From the NCBI RefSeq assembly GCF_000189635.1, contig NW_002476143.1, forward strand, positions 124,001-188,000: DNA of 64,000 bases. The letters are read 5' to 3'. A model generated the notes under the pieces. That model was given only the letters and a program-made list of their open reading frames with translations. It was not told the DNA's origin and ran no database searches. Shown here in pieces: positions 37,199 to 47,725 of this stretch. The position numbers and the translations under genes were made by a program. The stretch is from Tetrahymena thermophila SB210. Taxonomy: Eukaryota; Ciliophora; Oligohymenophorea; Hymenostomatida; Tetrahymenidae. Position 1 is the stretch's first letter. Every line of letters begins with the position of its first letter.

Positions 37199-39559
37199 TC
37201 AATGAATTAAATTAACTAATTATTTTATTTTTCTAATAAATAATTTTTTAGCAAAAGCATCTAAATCCTAATTTTATTGTTAATTTGAGATCCCACTTTC
37301 ACTACTTTGATATCCTAAGTAACCGATATCTTATTCAATTTCTTATACATCCATATTTTCCAAATCTTCTTTATCAAATTCTTCATCACCTTCTTGATAA
37401 TTATCTTCATTTACATCTTCTTATATATCGTCGCCTTCTTAGTCAATATCTTCATCTTCTTCATTTACTTGTTCATCTTATAAGCTATTCTCTTCACCTA
37501 AATCTTCATCATTTTCCTCTTCAAGATCATCATCTACTTCCTGATCCTCTTCATCTTAATTTCCATAATCGTCTAAGTCCTCTCTATCCAAATTAAGAGA
37601 ATATCTAATTTAAATGACAGTTTTATTCTAACTGAGTTTATTAGCAAATAATTTTATGTTGTTTTAAGTTATTTAATGGTCTTAATCTACCTTTATTTCA
37701 AGGAATTATAGTTTTTTGCACATACTCAAAGCATTTCCTATATTCCCAAAATCATTATTTTTCAAATTATGTTTATAAATATCTAAATCAATATGAGTTA
37801 AACTATTTATATGATTAAAACTTTCACCAAAATTTTTTAGAGAATTTTCAGATAATTTATTTTCTTCTCCTAAACCAAGTGAAAACTTATTTAAATTTTT
37901 TAAATGTTAAAGCTATTGACCTAAATAACTCATTCCTTATTCACCTATTTAATTTCTACTACCAATCTATAATCCTAATAATTTTAAATTGACTAAACTT
38001 TTCATATTGATTGAGAATTATTAAAACCCTTCTTATTTCAAATTATTATAACCTTTTATGTTAAAATTTAGCTCTTATAATTGATTCAGATATTTAAAGC
38101 ACTGAGATAATCCTATTATTCCCTCTTTACCTACTTTTGAATAAACACCAATTTCAATGTTCAAAGTTTTTAAATCTTTTAAATGACATAGTGACTCTCC
38201 AATAAAGACACATCCTTAACTACCTATTTAGTTATCATGATCTATCAACAGAGATAGACTCTCCATGTTTTTTGAATATTTTATTCCATTTGCTATTGCT
38301 TGAATACCTTTAGGACCTATTTGATTTACAGAACTGATATTCAAATTAAGAAATTTCAAATTAGAAAGATGAGATAATCCTTAGCCAATTGATTTAGCAC
38401 CTCCTTGCTAAATATCATTACAATCATGGATCCATACATATAAATTATTTAAATTTTTCATTTGTGAAATTGATTTTCCAAGCTGTATTGCTCCTTCTTT
38501 TTCAATAGAATCATCTTCACCAATATCAAATTCAAAGCTTTCTAGATTTTTAAGATAAGATAATGATTTAATTAACAAAGTAGAACCTTTTTATCCTAAT
38601 TAATTATCTCCTAGAATATTTAATTTAAAATCTTTTAAATTTTTTAAAGTCTTTAAACCTTCTGCAATACCCTAAGCGCCTTTGAATTAAATTTCATTTC
38701 CACCATAAATAATTAGTTCAAGATAATCTAAACTTTTCAATTTTGTAAGCGCATTTCCTAGGCTAATTGCTCCCTACTAGCCAATATTATTATTATAACC
38801 TATTAAGAGTTCCAAACGATTCAAATTGGTTAGACTTGAAATTCCTTTTGCTAAAGCTTTTGCACCTTGAGATTCTATAAAGTTATCCATTTCTATATTT
38901 AGTTTTAAATAGCTCAAATTAGATAAATTCTCTAAGCTTTTTCCAAGCTAAATAGATCCACTTTCTATTAAATTATACTCTCTAATAGAAATAGTCAATT
39001 ATTGTAAATTAATAAGATGAGCAATTCCATCAGCTAATTTTTCACAACCTTCTTTTCCTATTGAATCCTAACCAATTTATAAATTTAAATTATTGAGTTT
39101 CTTCAAATATCTTAAGCAATCTCCAATAGCAGAAGCTCCATTTTAAGATAGGTTATTTTATCCTTCGAAATTTATAATAAGGCTCTCTAAATTTACTAAA
39201 TTTTAAATAGCGTTAGATAAATATGAAGATCTTTATTCTTAAAAGGGGCTTTATCTAGCTACATTTACTTCTAATTTGACCAAATTTTTCAGTTGTTAGA
39301 GATATTAAAAAAAATATTGTAAAATGTTTTCATTAAAGCAACTCTCTTCTTATATAATGATGGTTAATTCGAGTAAATGATTTAAATTTGTAAGTTACAA
39401 TCCTAACTAATTTATACCTTCCTAATCATTTGTATTTAATACTAATTTTAGTTTTCTAATTTTACTATGTAAGGAAAGCTTAGTTTCAATAAACTCTGCT
39501 CCATATGTGCTTGATAGATACAAATAGTAGCTCTCTTAATTTTAGATTTCCTGATTCAT
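37199..39559 (-). CDS. leucine-rich-repeat protein, copy B
   Basis: An intact single-exon paralog of copy A, 786 aa, starting MNQEIQNQESYYLYLS. The repeat array is the same, with scattered substitutions, and the acidic tail is slightly shorter. DNA similarity extends past both ends of the reading frame into the flanks, so the copying event included regulatory sequence. Both copies keep open frames and most differences look like single bases, so this is a recent duplication with both genes probably functional. The function is unknown, as for copy A. Confidence 0.88.
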
Positions 39560-40559
39560 TTGATTTATCTTTGTTATGAAACTTAAATTTATTTATTTAA
39601 TTTATTGTTCACACAATTTAGAAATCCAATTAATTAAAGAAAAGATATTTAAATTGAAATATCATTTGATGAAAATTTATGGTTTTTATATTATTTCTAA
39701 TTGATTACTGAATTATTTACTTACTTACTTTTAAGAAAATAATTAAAAAATTTTAACTTAATAAAAATAATTTATTTTTATGATTTAATTTAAACACCTT
39801 GCTTAGTATTATTTATTTATAAAAAAAAAAGTTTATATAAAAATTTAGAAAATTTATTTTTTTAAAAGATTTCCATATTGATCATAAAAAATTTTTTTTT
39901 GTTTTTAGAAAAAGTTTATTATGGATTAAAAGCCAAAAATAATTTATAATTCAATTATTCTAGTAAGGTTTTTAATAAATTATTTCTTCTCTTCAATGTA
40001 CTAGGATATTGATCAAGAATTTTAAAATAGTATGAGATAAGAGATTAAATTATTAAAACGATTCAACTAAATATACCTAAACTATTTAGAATTTCAGGTA
40101 AATTAATTCATTTCTTAGAGTAAAGGAGGTTTATCATAAACTGTCAAAGAAAATAACTATTTAAACAAACTATTCATCTATTTTATATTTAATGCTGTTA
40201 TAACATTTAAGTGTATAAAAACATATCAAATTTTTTATCACAATTATTTAATTTATTTTATACAAATTTCAATAAACTATTAGGTATTTTTAATTTTCTT
40301 AAATTGTTTTAATTATTAATCACAGAGGTTTTATTCTTTAATTTAAATAATTATAAAATTTTAATATTATTTATTAATATTTTAATTGAGTTGTATAATA
40401 TCTTAAAATATATATTTATTTAGAATTTGAAAAATCAAATAAGTTATTTCATTTTTAGTTTTTTTATATTAGAGTTAGGTATTAGTAGCTAGGTATCTAT
40501 CTATTTTAAGTTTTTTACCAGTTAATTATTTTAATTAATTCATATTCTAAAGCAAACAA
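39560..40559. other. divergent intergenic region
   Basis: Lies between the 5' end of LRR copy B (minus) and the 5' end of the coiled-coil gene (plus), so it should carry both promoters. AT-rich; no motif can be named. Confidence 0.55.
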
Positions 40560-42272
40560 ATGAGTAAAGTGAAAAGCGATATTTCAAAAAACGAAGCTGT
40601 TTAGTAAAGGGAAATATTAAAAGAATTATATTAAAAAGATCTTATAAATAAATATTCAAAAACTAATGGATATGATAGAGTTTATCTTATTGAGTAAGTA
40701 ACTGATTTCTTTGCAAAATATAAAGTTAACAAAGAGAATATGGAGCGCTTAGAAAAAAAAATGCTAAAATAATTTGATTAGAATTACATGAAACACTTTT
40801 AGATGAAGCAAGCAAATATCATTAAAGAGAAATCAATCAAAAAGAAATCAAAAATAATTTCAACAGCAAGTAAAAAAGTTTCATAAAGTAAGTAAGAGGA
40901 TAAGCCTTAGAGTTAGGAGTAGTCTAAATAAGTATCGTAAAATTTAGATGAAGCAACAAAAAAAAGTGAAGTGTAAAAGACTGAAATTTAGAGTTTAGGA
41001 TCAGTATCATTGGCAAATTCGAAACCTTGTGATCTAAAAAAATTATGGGAGAGAGAAAATGCAAAATTAAAGGAAAAAAAATTAAAAGAGCAAGAAGAAA
41101 GAAGGAAAGAGCTAGAAGGACAAAAGAATACAAGAAAATAGTAGGAAGAATAAGAAAAAAAGGATGACATTAAATACATGTAGTAAGTCAGAAAAGAAAA
41201 TAGAAAATTAGAAAGGTAAGATAGGGAAAAAGCTAAACAACAATAATTATTAATGGACAAAGAAGTTGAAAGAATAGCTTAGCAGGTATTTATTGTTTTT
41301 TGTTTGTTTGTTTGTTTGTTTGAAAAATATCTATTTTTTAATAAAGTTTGATATGTAGAATATAGGAAAAAGTTACTTTTTTACTTTATAAATAAATATA
41401 GAAGGAAGAAAAAAAGAGATTGTTGCAGGAAGAAAAAGACTATGATTTGAAAAAACATAACGAAATGATGGATATTTTAAAAAAATAAAATAAGGAGGAG
41501 GAGAAAAAAGAAGAAATAAGAGCAAGAGAAGCTAGAAAGCTGTTAAGAAATCAAATAAGAGATATGAAAAAGTTTAACAGAAGATAATAAGAAGAAGTAA
41601 TTTTATTATAGAGTTTTATTAATAAGTATTAATATATGGTTATTTATTGTGAAGAGAGAAATTGAAAAATAAGAAGAACAGGAGAGAATGAGAGTCTATG
41701 CTGAATTAGAAGAAAAAAGGTTTATATAAAGAGAAAAAGAAGTTAAAACTAGAGAGGAAAGAGTTTAGCAGGTTATGAATGCTTATCATGAAAGGACTGG
41801 AAAGGATTTAGACGAGTTGGCTAAGTAAGATGAAAATAAAATGTTCTAAGAAATGCTTTACTAAGATAAAAAGGATAATGAAGTCCAAGAAAATAGAAAA
41901 ATGATAATCAAAGAGAATAAAATGATGATTAAAAATACACTAATGTAGCAAATGGATGAGAAAAAATAAAGAGAACAAAAGGAGAAATTAAGTGAAATTA
42001 GGAAAGATAATTATTTTAATGATTTAAATCAAAAGGAAATTAAAAAGCAGCAAGAAGATGCAATAAAATTTAAAGAAAATTAAAAAACTTATAATTAGCT
42101 ATTATAGACATAAATATAGGAAAAAAATGCTCCTTTGTTAAAAAAAATGAATAATAGAGAACTGCTATTAAATAAAAATATACTCAAGTAAATACAATAA
42201 TAAACTTCATTGCCTAACTCTCCTGTAACTAATTTTCCATTTATAAAAAAAATTGTGATTAAGGATTTTTGA
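40560..42272 (+). CDS. highly charged coiled-coil protein, trichohyalin/plectin-homology-like
   Basis: Three exons, 40560-41285, 41402-41595 and 41657-42272, give 511 aa. The N-terminus has a short folded-looking piece (KTNGYDRVYLIEQVTDFFAK) and a K/S/Q-rich linker. From about residue 160 on it is an almost unbroken E/K/R/Q-rich helix (KLWERENAKLKEKKLKEQEE, EEKKEEIRAREARKLLRNQI). It ends LLNKNILKQIQQQTSLPNSP and FIKKIVIKDF. This architecture is that of TPH-type ciliary proteins (CFAP45, CFAP53, CFAP210 or MNS1-like microtubule inner proteins), but I cannot say which one, and generic coiled-coil similarity could mislead. The first intron contains a (TTTG)n microsatellite. Degraded copies of the 3' end follow downstream. 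Confidence 0.75.
41301..41322. repeat. (TGTT)n microsatellite in an intron
   Basis: About five to six units of TGTT/TTTG inside the 41286-41401 intron of the coiled-coil gene. Confidence 0.8.
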
Positions 42273-42369
42273 ACATAATTAAATAATGATAATGAACTGA
42301 TTTTTACAAAACTAAAATAAATAAAGATATAATTATTGAAATAATAAATATTAACTTTTAAGAACTTAT

Positions 42370-42415
42370 TTGCAAAGAAATTATTTTAGATAAATGCTCT
42401 TAAATAAAAATATAC

Positions 42416-42471
<56 letters not shown>

Positions 42472-42860
42472 AGTAATTAACTTCATTACCTAACTCTCAT
42501 TTAACTACTAACTAATTTTGCTTTTATAAAGTGATTAAACAAAGATTTTTGAATTGAATTAACTTCATTTCCTAACTCTAATGTAATATATATATTTTGC
42601 TTTTATAAAAAAAAATTGTGATTTAATATTTTTGTTTTAACCTTTAAAATACTAAGTTTATTAAATATTTGTTTATTAAATGTTAATTTAAAGAGATACT
42701 CTAATATTATAATGATCAATTTTAAGATAAAAATTGAAAAGAATGAGTTTTAGAAACTGCTATTAAATAAAATATTTTCATATAAATAAATCAATAAACA
42801 TAATTACCTAATTCTCTGTAATTAATATTCCTAAATGTTGATAAAGATTTTTAAGATTAT
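42370..42860 (+). pseudogene. three degenerate tandem copies of a gene 3' end
   Basis: The end of the coiled-coil gene (about 42150-42272) contains CTGCTATTAAATAAAAATAT, then AACTTCATTGCCTAACTCTC, then TTTATAAAAAAAATTGTGAT and GGATTTTTGA. The same order of words recurs at about 42375-42555 (CTCTTAAATAAAAATATACT, AACTTCATTACCTAACTCTC, GATTTTTGA), at about 42558-42640 (AACTTCATTTCCTAACTCT, TTTATAAAAAAAAATTGTGA) and at about 42755-42860 (AAACTGCTATTAAATAAAAT, ACCTAATTCTCTGTAA). The copies are shortened and frameshifted, so they are not coding. They look like repeated local duplications of different ages. Confidence 0.8.
42418..42472. repeat. (TAAA)n microsatellite
   Basis: About 13 to 14 perfect TAAA units. 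They sit inside the second copy of the duplicated 3' end, at the position where the parent gene has AAGTAAATACAATAATAA, so the run probably expanded from coding sequence that was duplicated. Confidence 0.9.
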
Positions 42861-43254
42861 AATAAATTAATTTATATAAAACTAGCTTAAACATTTATTT
42901 ATCAAATTAAAAATGTTAAGATATACTCTCATTCATTCATTTTCAAATTAATAAACAAAATCGAACTAGAATATTGCAAAAAGATCACTTTTAAACTACC
43001 TACTTGCAAGGAAAGAATCTATGGTGTATATTTTGTGCTTATTCAATTTTAATAATTTTATTGTATGTATATATGTATCTTAATTATTTTACTATGATAA
43101 ATTTTCTAAGAAATCAATATTTTAAAAGATAATTTAAATCTAAAAACAGTAACTTCAACCTCACAGATTTCTATATCTCTAATTTATTTAAAAACAGACA
43201 ATATATCATTAAAAATAATATACTTAATTATTAGTAGGAGAATAAAGATTAGCA

Positions 43255-46200
43255 ATGAGTTTAAATCAACTTGAAAAAACTACAACAAAAGAAGAAATAA
43301 TAGAATAAATTTAGGGCTATAAAGTAGTGCTTCAAACCCCTTATGGTAAATTGCAATCATTACCTGCAGATTTGTACTCCAACGGAAGAAATATCAAAGT
43401 TATCGAGCAAAATATAGATAAATTTGTGAGGCCATTTTAATCTTCTTCATACTACGATTAGCAAATAAGAAATTAAATAGTTAACTCCTGTTAATAAGCA
43501 ATATTTAAAAATTTAAATTGCTCATCTTAAGTACACACTTGTTTGGCTTTTTAAGCTCAAAAAAATATGGATTCTTTTGTTTATATTTCAAATTTATTCC
43601 TAAACCTAGTTAATACAGAGAGTTAAGATGTAAAAATCAATGTTTACATTTAAAATTACCAAAGTTACAAAAACGTATTTCCATGGTTGATGATAGCAGA
43701 GAGAATGAGATTAGTAACCATAGAAACAGATACTTATGGGAATATACAATAAAACAGTATAGTAAATACAGTAGTAAACCACATAAAAGAAACAAAGTAT
43801 CATATCATTTAAGTGAAATCTACTTCTTCTAAAACTAACGAGCCTTTAAAAATAGAAGATATTATTAACCAAGTAGAAGCCTTAAGAAAAGAATATCCAG
43901 AATGCTAATTTTATACTATTTTGGATGCTTCTTAGATTGTATTTTAAAAATAATAAGAAAATGCATTCAGTTACTTTGATTTTATTTCTATCTCCTCTTC
44001 TGAAATTTTAGGTGGCTAAATGGCAGCCAATTTACTAATTGCAAGAAAGGATATTTTAACAAAATTTGCTTAGGTTGATTTACAAAAGAATTTATTTTAA
44101 GCAGATAGCGAGCAGCTTCTAAGAATATGTTAAGCCTTAGAATATTGTAATCTTAACAATATTCAAAGTATGATTGATTCATCTGAAAATAGTAAATTCT
44201 TTTATGATGAAATGTAGAAAGTAAATTAAGCACTCTAAGCATAAAGTGTACTAATGAAAATTGATTTAGGAAATATCTAATCTGCCAATACAAAAGGGAA
44301 GTACTCTATTTTGATGTACATAGAAGGAGGAGAGTCCTTTGTTGATGACAAGGAACATGAAGGAAATGGTAGGCCTATTCTTTAATCTCGATTTTTAGCA
44401 TAATTTTTAAATGATTTTTTTGGAATTTAAGTAAAATGTAACAATTAAGTTAAAACCCCAAGCGGATTTTATTTTTCTGACATTCCATAAAATTTATGTG
44501 AAACGCTTGGAATGGATTAACAAAATGAATTTAAGCAGATTAATAGCAGCACTATTGAGCTTGACATCCATTTTTTGTTAACCAAAGATGAAATATAATA
44601 TATTACATAGGCTTTAAAGTTGATCGCATAAAATGCACTTAAAATTATCAAATACTATTAAAATACCACCTAATAGCTTAAACTCTATGTCCCACCAGAA
44701 TATGATTTTTCTCTAGTAGCAAGTCTTTCCTTTTAAGGAAATGTTAACAATTTTAAACCAATAAAAGAAAAGTATGAAGAATAAATTTAAGCTGTTACTA
44801 AATTGATGAAGAACCCTGATAATTTCTACTCTCTTTAAGAAGGATGGTCAGAAGAAAAAACTGTCATTTTCCCAATTAATAGCTATGATGAATACATACC
44901 CAAAAAACCTAAATTACAACTTTCAAGGCAAGCTATTCAATCAAAAATAGAAACTGAAGTTGCTGAAGAAAATTAAAAAAGTAAAAATGTTTTTTTAATT
45001 TTGTATTTTATTTTTTTAATCTAATTTATGAAAATGTTTTGGAAAAGATTTTTTCTGTTAAAAATTTGTATTAAAATTTAAAAAAATTATTTTGATAGGA
45101 AATTCATTAATTAATGAAGAATCAGTGAAATCTTTTAAGCAGAAAATTCTTTAAATATAAAAGGATGAAGAAGTATTTATTACAGATATTTTATAATTTA
45201 TTTATTTAATAAAAAATTATATTTTTAAAGAAAAAGGTAGAGACTGTTATTCAAAAGATTTAAGAAGATCCTAAAAAGGATGAATAGATCTAAGAGCTGA
45301 AATAAAAATTAAAAGAACTAGAAATATAAAGTAGAGCTAAAGCAGAAGACTAGAAAAAAATTAGACAGGAAATAAAATAAGAAGTTGAGAAAGAGTTGAG
45401 ACATAAACTTTAGATTGAAAAAGACTACTAGTTTCATAATACTTTAGTATAAAAGGAAAAGAGAATAAAGAACTTGAATAAGATTTTTTAGTTTTATTCT
45501 AATTTGGTTGATTATCTAGAGCAAAAAAAGGAACCAGAATAAATCATTAATGTAAAATAGAGAAAGAATAAACGAGAATAGGTTATTGTAGAAAAACCAA
45601 AGTCTCTCACTCTCAATAGATTTTTAAAGTTTTGTAATGACTTTGAATTAATCAATTAAGAGCTAGATATTAAAACACTTTACCAGCTATTTAACAAAGT
45701 GGGTTCAACTTTAGGTGAAATATTATTTGAAGAGTTTTAAGTCCTATTAGAAAAAATGGCTCAAGTGTTTTATGAAAAAAGTGATAAGCTCTTTAATTAA
45801 TTTGATAGAATTGAGTAATTCTATCGTCATATAGGATTAGATGATTTTAAGCTATTTAAAAATAAGATGAAATAAGAAGGATTAGCTCAGTTTTCATTTA
45901 TTTTTCATGACAAATACAAAATATACAATTAAGGGCATGTAATTCCAAACAATCCTGAGTTTTTAATGTTCAATCCTCGCTTTATTGAAAATGATTAAAG
46001 TCCAATACATAAAGGTTTAAACAAGAAATAATCTAATGACAAAGATGAATTGGATTGGAATACTTAATCAGTATAGATAAACCCTAAAACTATCCTAAAT
46101 GACAAATTTATATCTTAAGATGAATTATTTACAGAAATAGCTCTTTAATCAAACGCAACTTTATCTACAAAGCAACCATATCAATCTAATCTTTCATCAG

Positions 46201-46775
46201 CTAGAATGTAAAACTCAAATTAGAATCAAATATATTCATAAATTTTAGGAAAAAACAACTAGCAAAGCGCCTAAAATTTAATATAAATACCAAACTATTA
46301 TAAATATTCTCCATAATCACCAGAATCTTCCAAGTTATCAAAACAAAGCGACCATTCTAAGGTAATGAGCAATAAAAGCGATATTTTCTCAAATTAGTAC
46401 TCTAGCCCATAATACAACTCTTTGCAATAAAAACAAGAATAACCTGATATTAATTATTTTTCTGACAATAACTATTAAGCAGATCAAAGAAAGTAAAAAT
46501 TACTTTTAAGGGCAAAGTAAATCTATGAGTAAGAGAGAGATAAAGAATCCTATCGTTTGAAGTCTCTTTAATCTGAATCTCCTAATGTTTATAGTAACAT
46601 AAAGCAGAGTCCTTATAAACTATAAGATTAGTACAATTAATATTAAGTTAAATAAGGCAATAAGTAAGAATATATAAGCTAATCATAAATGCTTCCAACT
46701 AACAATCATTACAACCATCAACAAGGCTTATATCAAAATTACAAAAACCAATATAAAGGTTAACAAAAAAGGTGA
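43255..46775 (+). CDS. class V aminotransferase-like protein lacking the PLP lysine, fused to coiled-coil tail
   Basis: Exons 43255-44980, 45099-45172 and 45231-46775 give 1114 aa. Residues 1-540 follow the cysteine-desulfurase-like aminotransferase V fold: TPYGKLQSLPADLYSNGRNI near 25 (active relatives have TPYG...DYTASGR), NVFPW, ETDTYGNI, LDASQIV (the vDgAQ Asp is kept), FDFISISSSEILGGQ, and LNDFFGIQVKC near 387. In active enzymes the PLP lysine lies in S-x-H-K-x-x-GG; here the matching residue is Glu250 (SSSE). The Cys/Gly loop after FGIQ is also altered, so catalysis is unlikely. A long E/K coiled coil (about 595-680), a compact helical domain (NRFLKFCNDFELINQEL, GEILFEEFQVLLEKMAQVF) and a Q/S/N/Y-rich tail ending YKGQQKR follow. 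The fold call rests on several aligned motifs; the role is unknown. Confidence 0.75.
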
Positions 46776-47721
46776 TTTTAGGTTAAATCAATAACATATA
46801 TTAAAATATATTAAATAAATTTAAATAGATTTTTACTCTTAAATATATTTTTAAAATTTTATTTTTATTTATGATGTTAAATTTTAATTGTATTAATTTA
46901 TTTCAATTAAATAATTTAATATTAAAAGATAATTTAGTATTTTTGATTCATTTTTAATTATTCAAAATACTCCTATTAAAAATTAAATCACTTTAATCTT
47001 AATCGAATTATTTTGAGAGAAAACAATCTATTATTTTATATATCTATTTTTAATTTTAAATTATAATTTTTTAGAATATTAAAATTACTTTATTCATAAT
47101 CAATTTAGTTTGATAGAAAAATTTATATTTGCAGCTAAAATTAATAAAAAATTATTTTGCTATTACAATTTAAAATTATTTTAATCTTATTTTATTCGTT
47201 TAATCTCTCTATGTTTATTTATTATATTAATTTTATAGAAAAATAAAATTAATCTTATCTATCAATTCATTTATTTTTTTTGAGAAAAATTAATTACTTT
47301 TTGATTTATTTTTAATTATTAAATAGTCTTCTATTAAAAATAAAATCACTTTAATTTTAATAAGCTTATTTTGAGAGAAAATAATTTATTTTTTATTTAT
47401 TTTTAATTAAATTTTTTCGAATATTAAAATAAATTTATTCCTAATCAATTTATTTTGATAGAAACATTTCTATTTTTATCTATTATTATAGATAAATTAT
47501 ATTGCTATTAGAATTTAAAATTTATTTAATCTTAATCCATTTATTTTGATCGAAAATTCTCTAATATTTATTTATTGTTTATTATTATTATTTTATAGAA
47601 GAAATATAAAATTTATCTTATGAATTTATCTATTTTTATTTTGAGAAAAATTAATTACTTTTTTATCTATTTTTAATTATAAATAATACTTTTATAAAAT
47701 ATTAAATTAATTTAGTTTTAT
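46776..47721. other. intergenic between convergent genes, tandem-repeat rich
   Basis: Between two convergent genes. Most of it is one long-period tandem repeat (listed separately). No gene was seen. Confidence 0.7.
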
Positions 47722-47725
47722 TCAT
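46941..47725. repeat. tandem repeat of about 345-361 bp, 2.2 copies
   Basis: Words recur in order: TTTTGAGAGAAAA at 47011 and 47369; GATAGAAA followed by ATTT at about 47112 and 47457; GCTATTA.AATTTAAAA at about 47160 and 47504; TTTTGAGAAAAATTAATTAC at about 47279 and 47640. A third, partial unit begins near 47661 and runs to the stop codon of the SPRTN gene. Units are diverged and purely AT-rich, with a weaker internal half-period based on ATTTATTTTGA-type words. Confidence 0.75.

Larger units (their letters stand above)
32811..39680. repeat. direct tandem duplication of a 2.7-kb gene block
   Basis: A block of about 2.7 kb (about 32811-35510) is repeated in direct orientation at about 37004-39680, an offset close to 4.19 kb. 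It includes the 3' flank, the complete LRR gene and the first 100 or so bases of upstream DNA. The sequences between the two blocks do not match each other. Confidence 0.85.
42273..43254. other. intergenic with decayed copies of the upstream gene's 3' end
   Basis: The first 600 bp carry repeated, degenerate versions of the last 120 bp or so of the coiled-coil gene (listed separately). The remainder is AT-rich leader of the next + strand gene. Confidence 0.7.

Noticed and set aside
40924-41260. two minus-strand hydrophobic frames
   Set aside because: Antisense of the E/K-rich coiled-coil coding sequence, which naturally reads as F/L/S-rich on the other strand.
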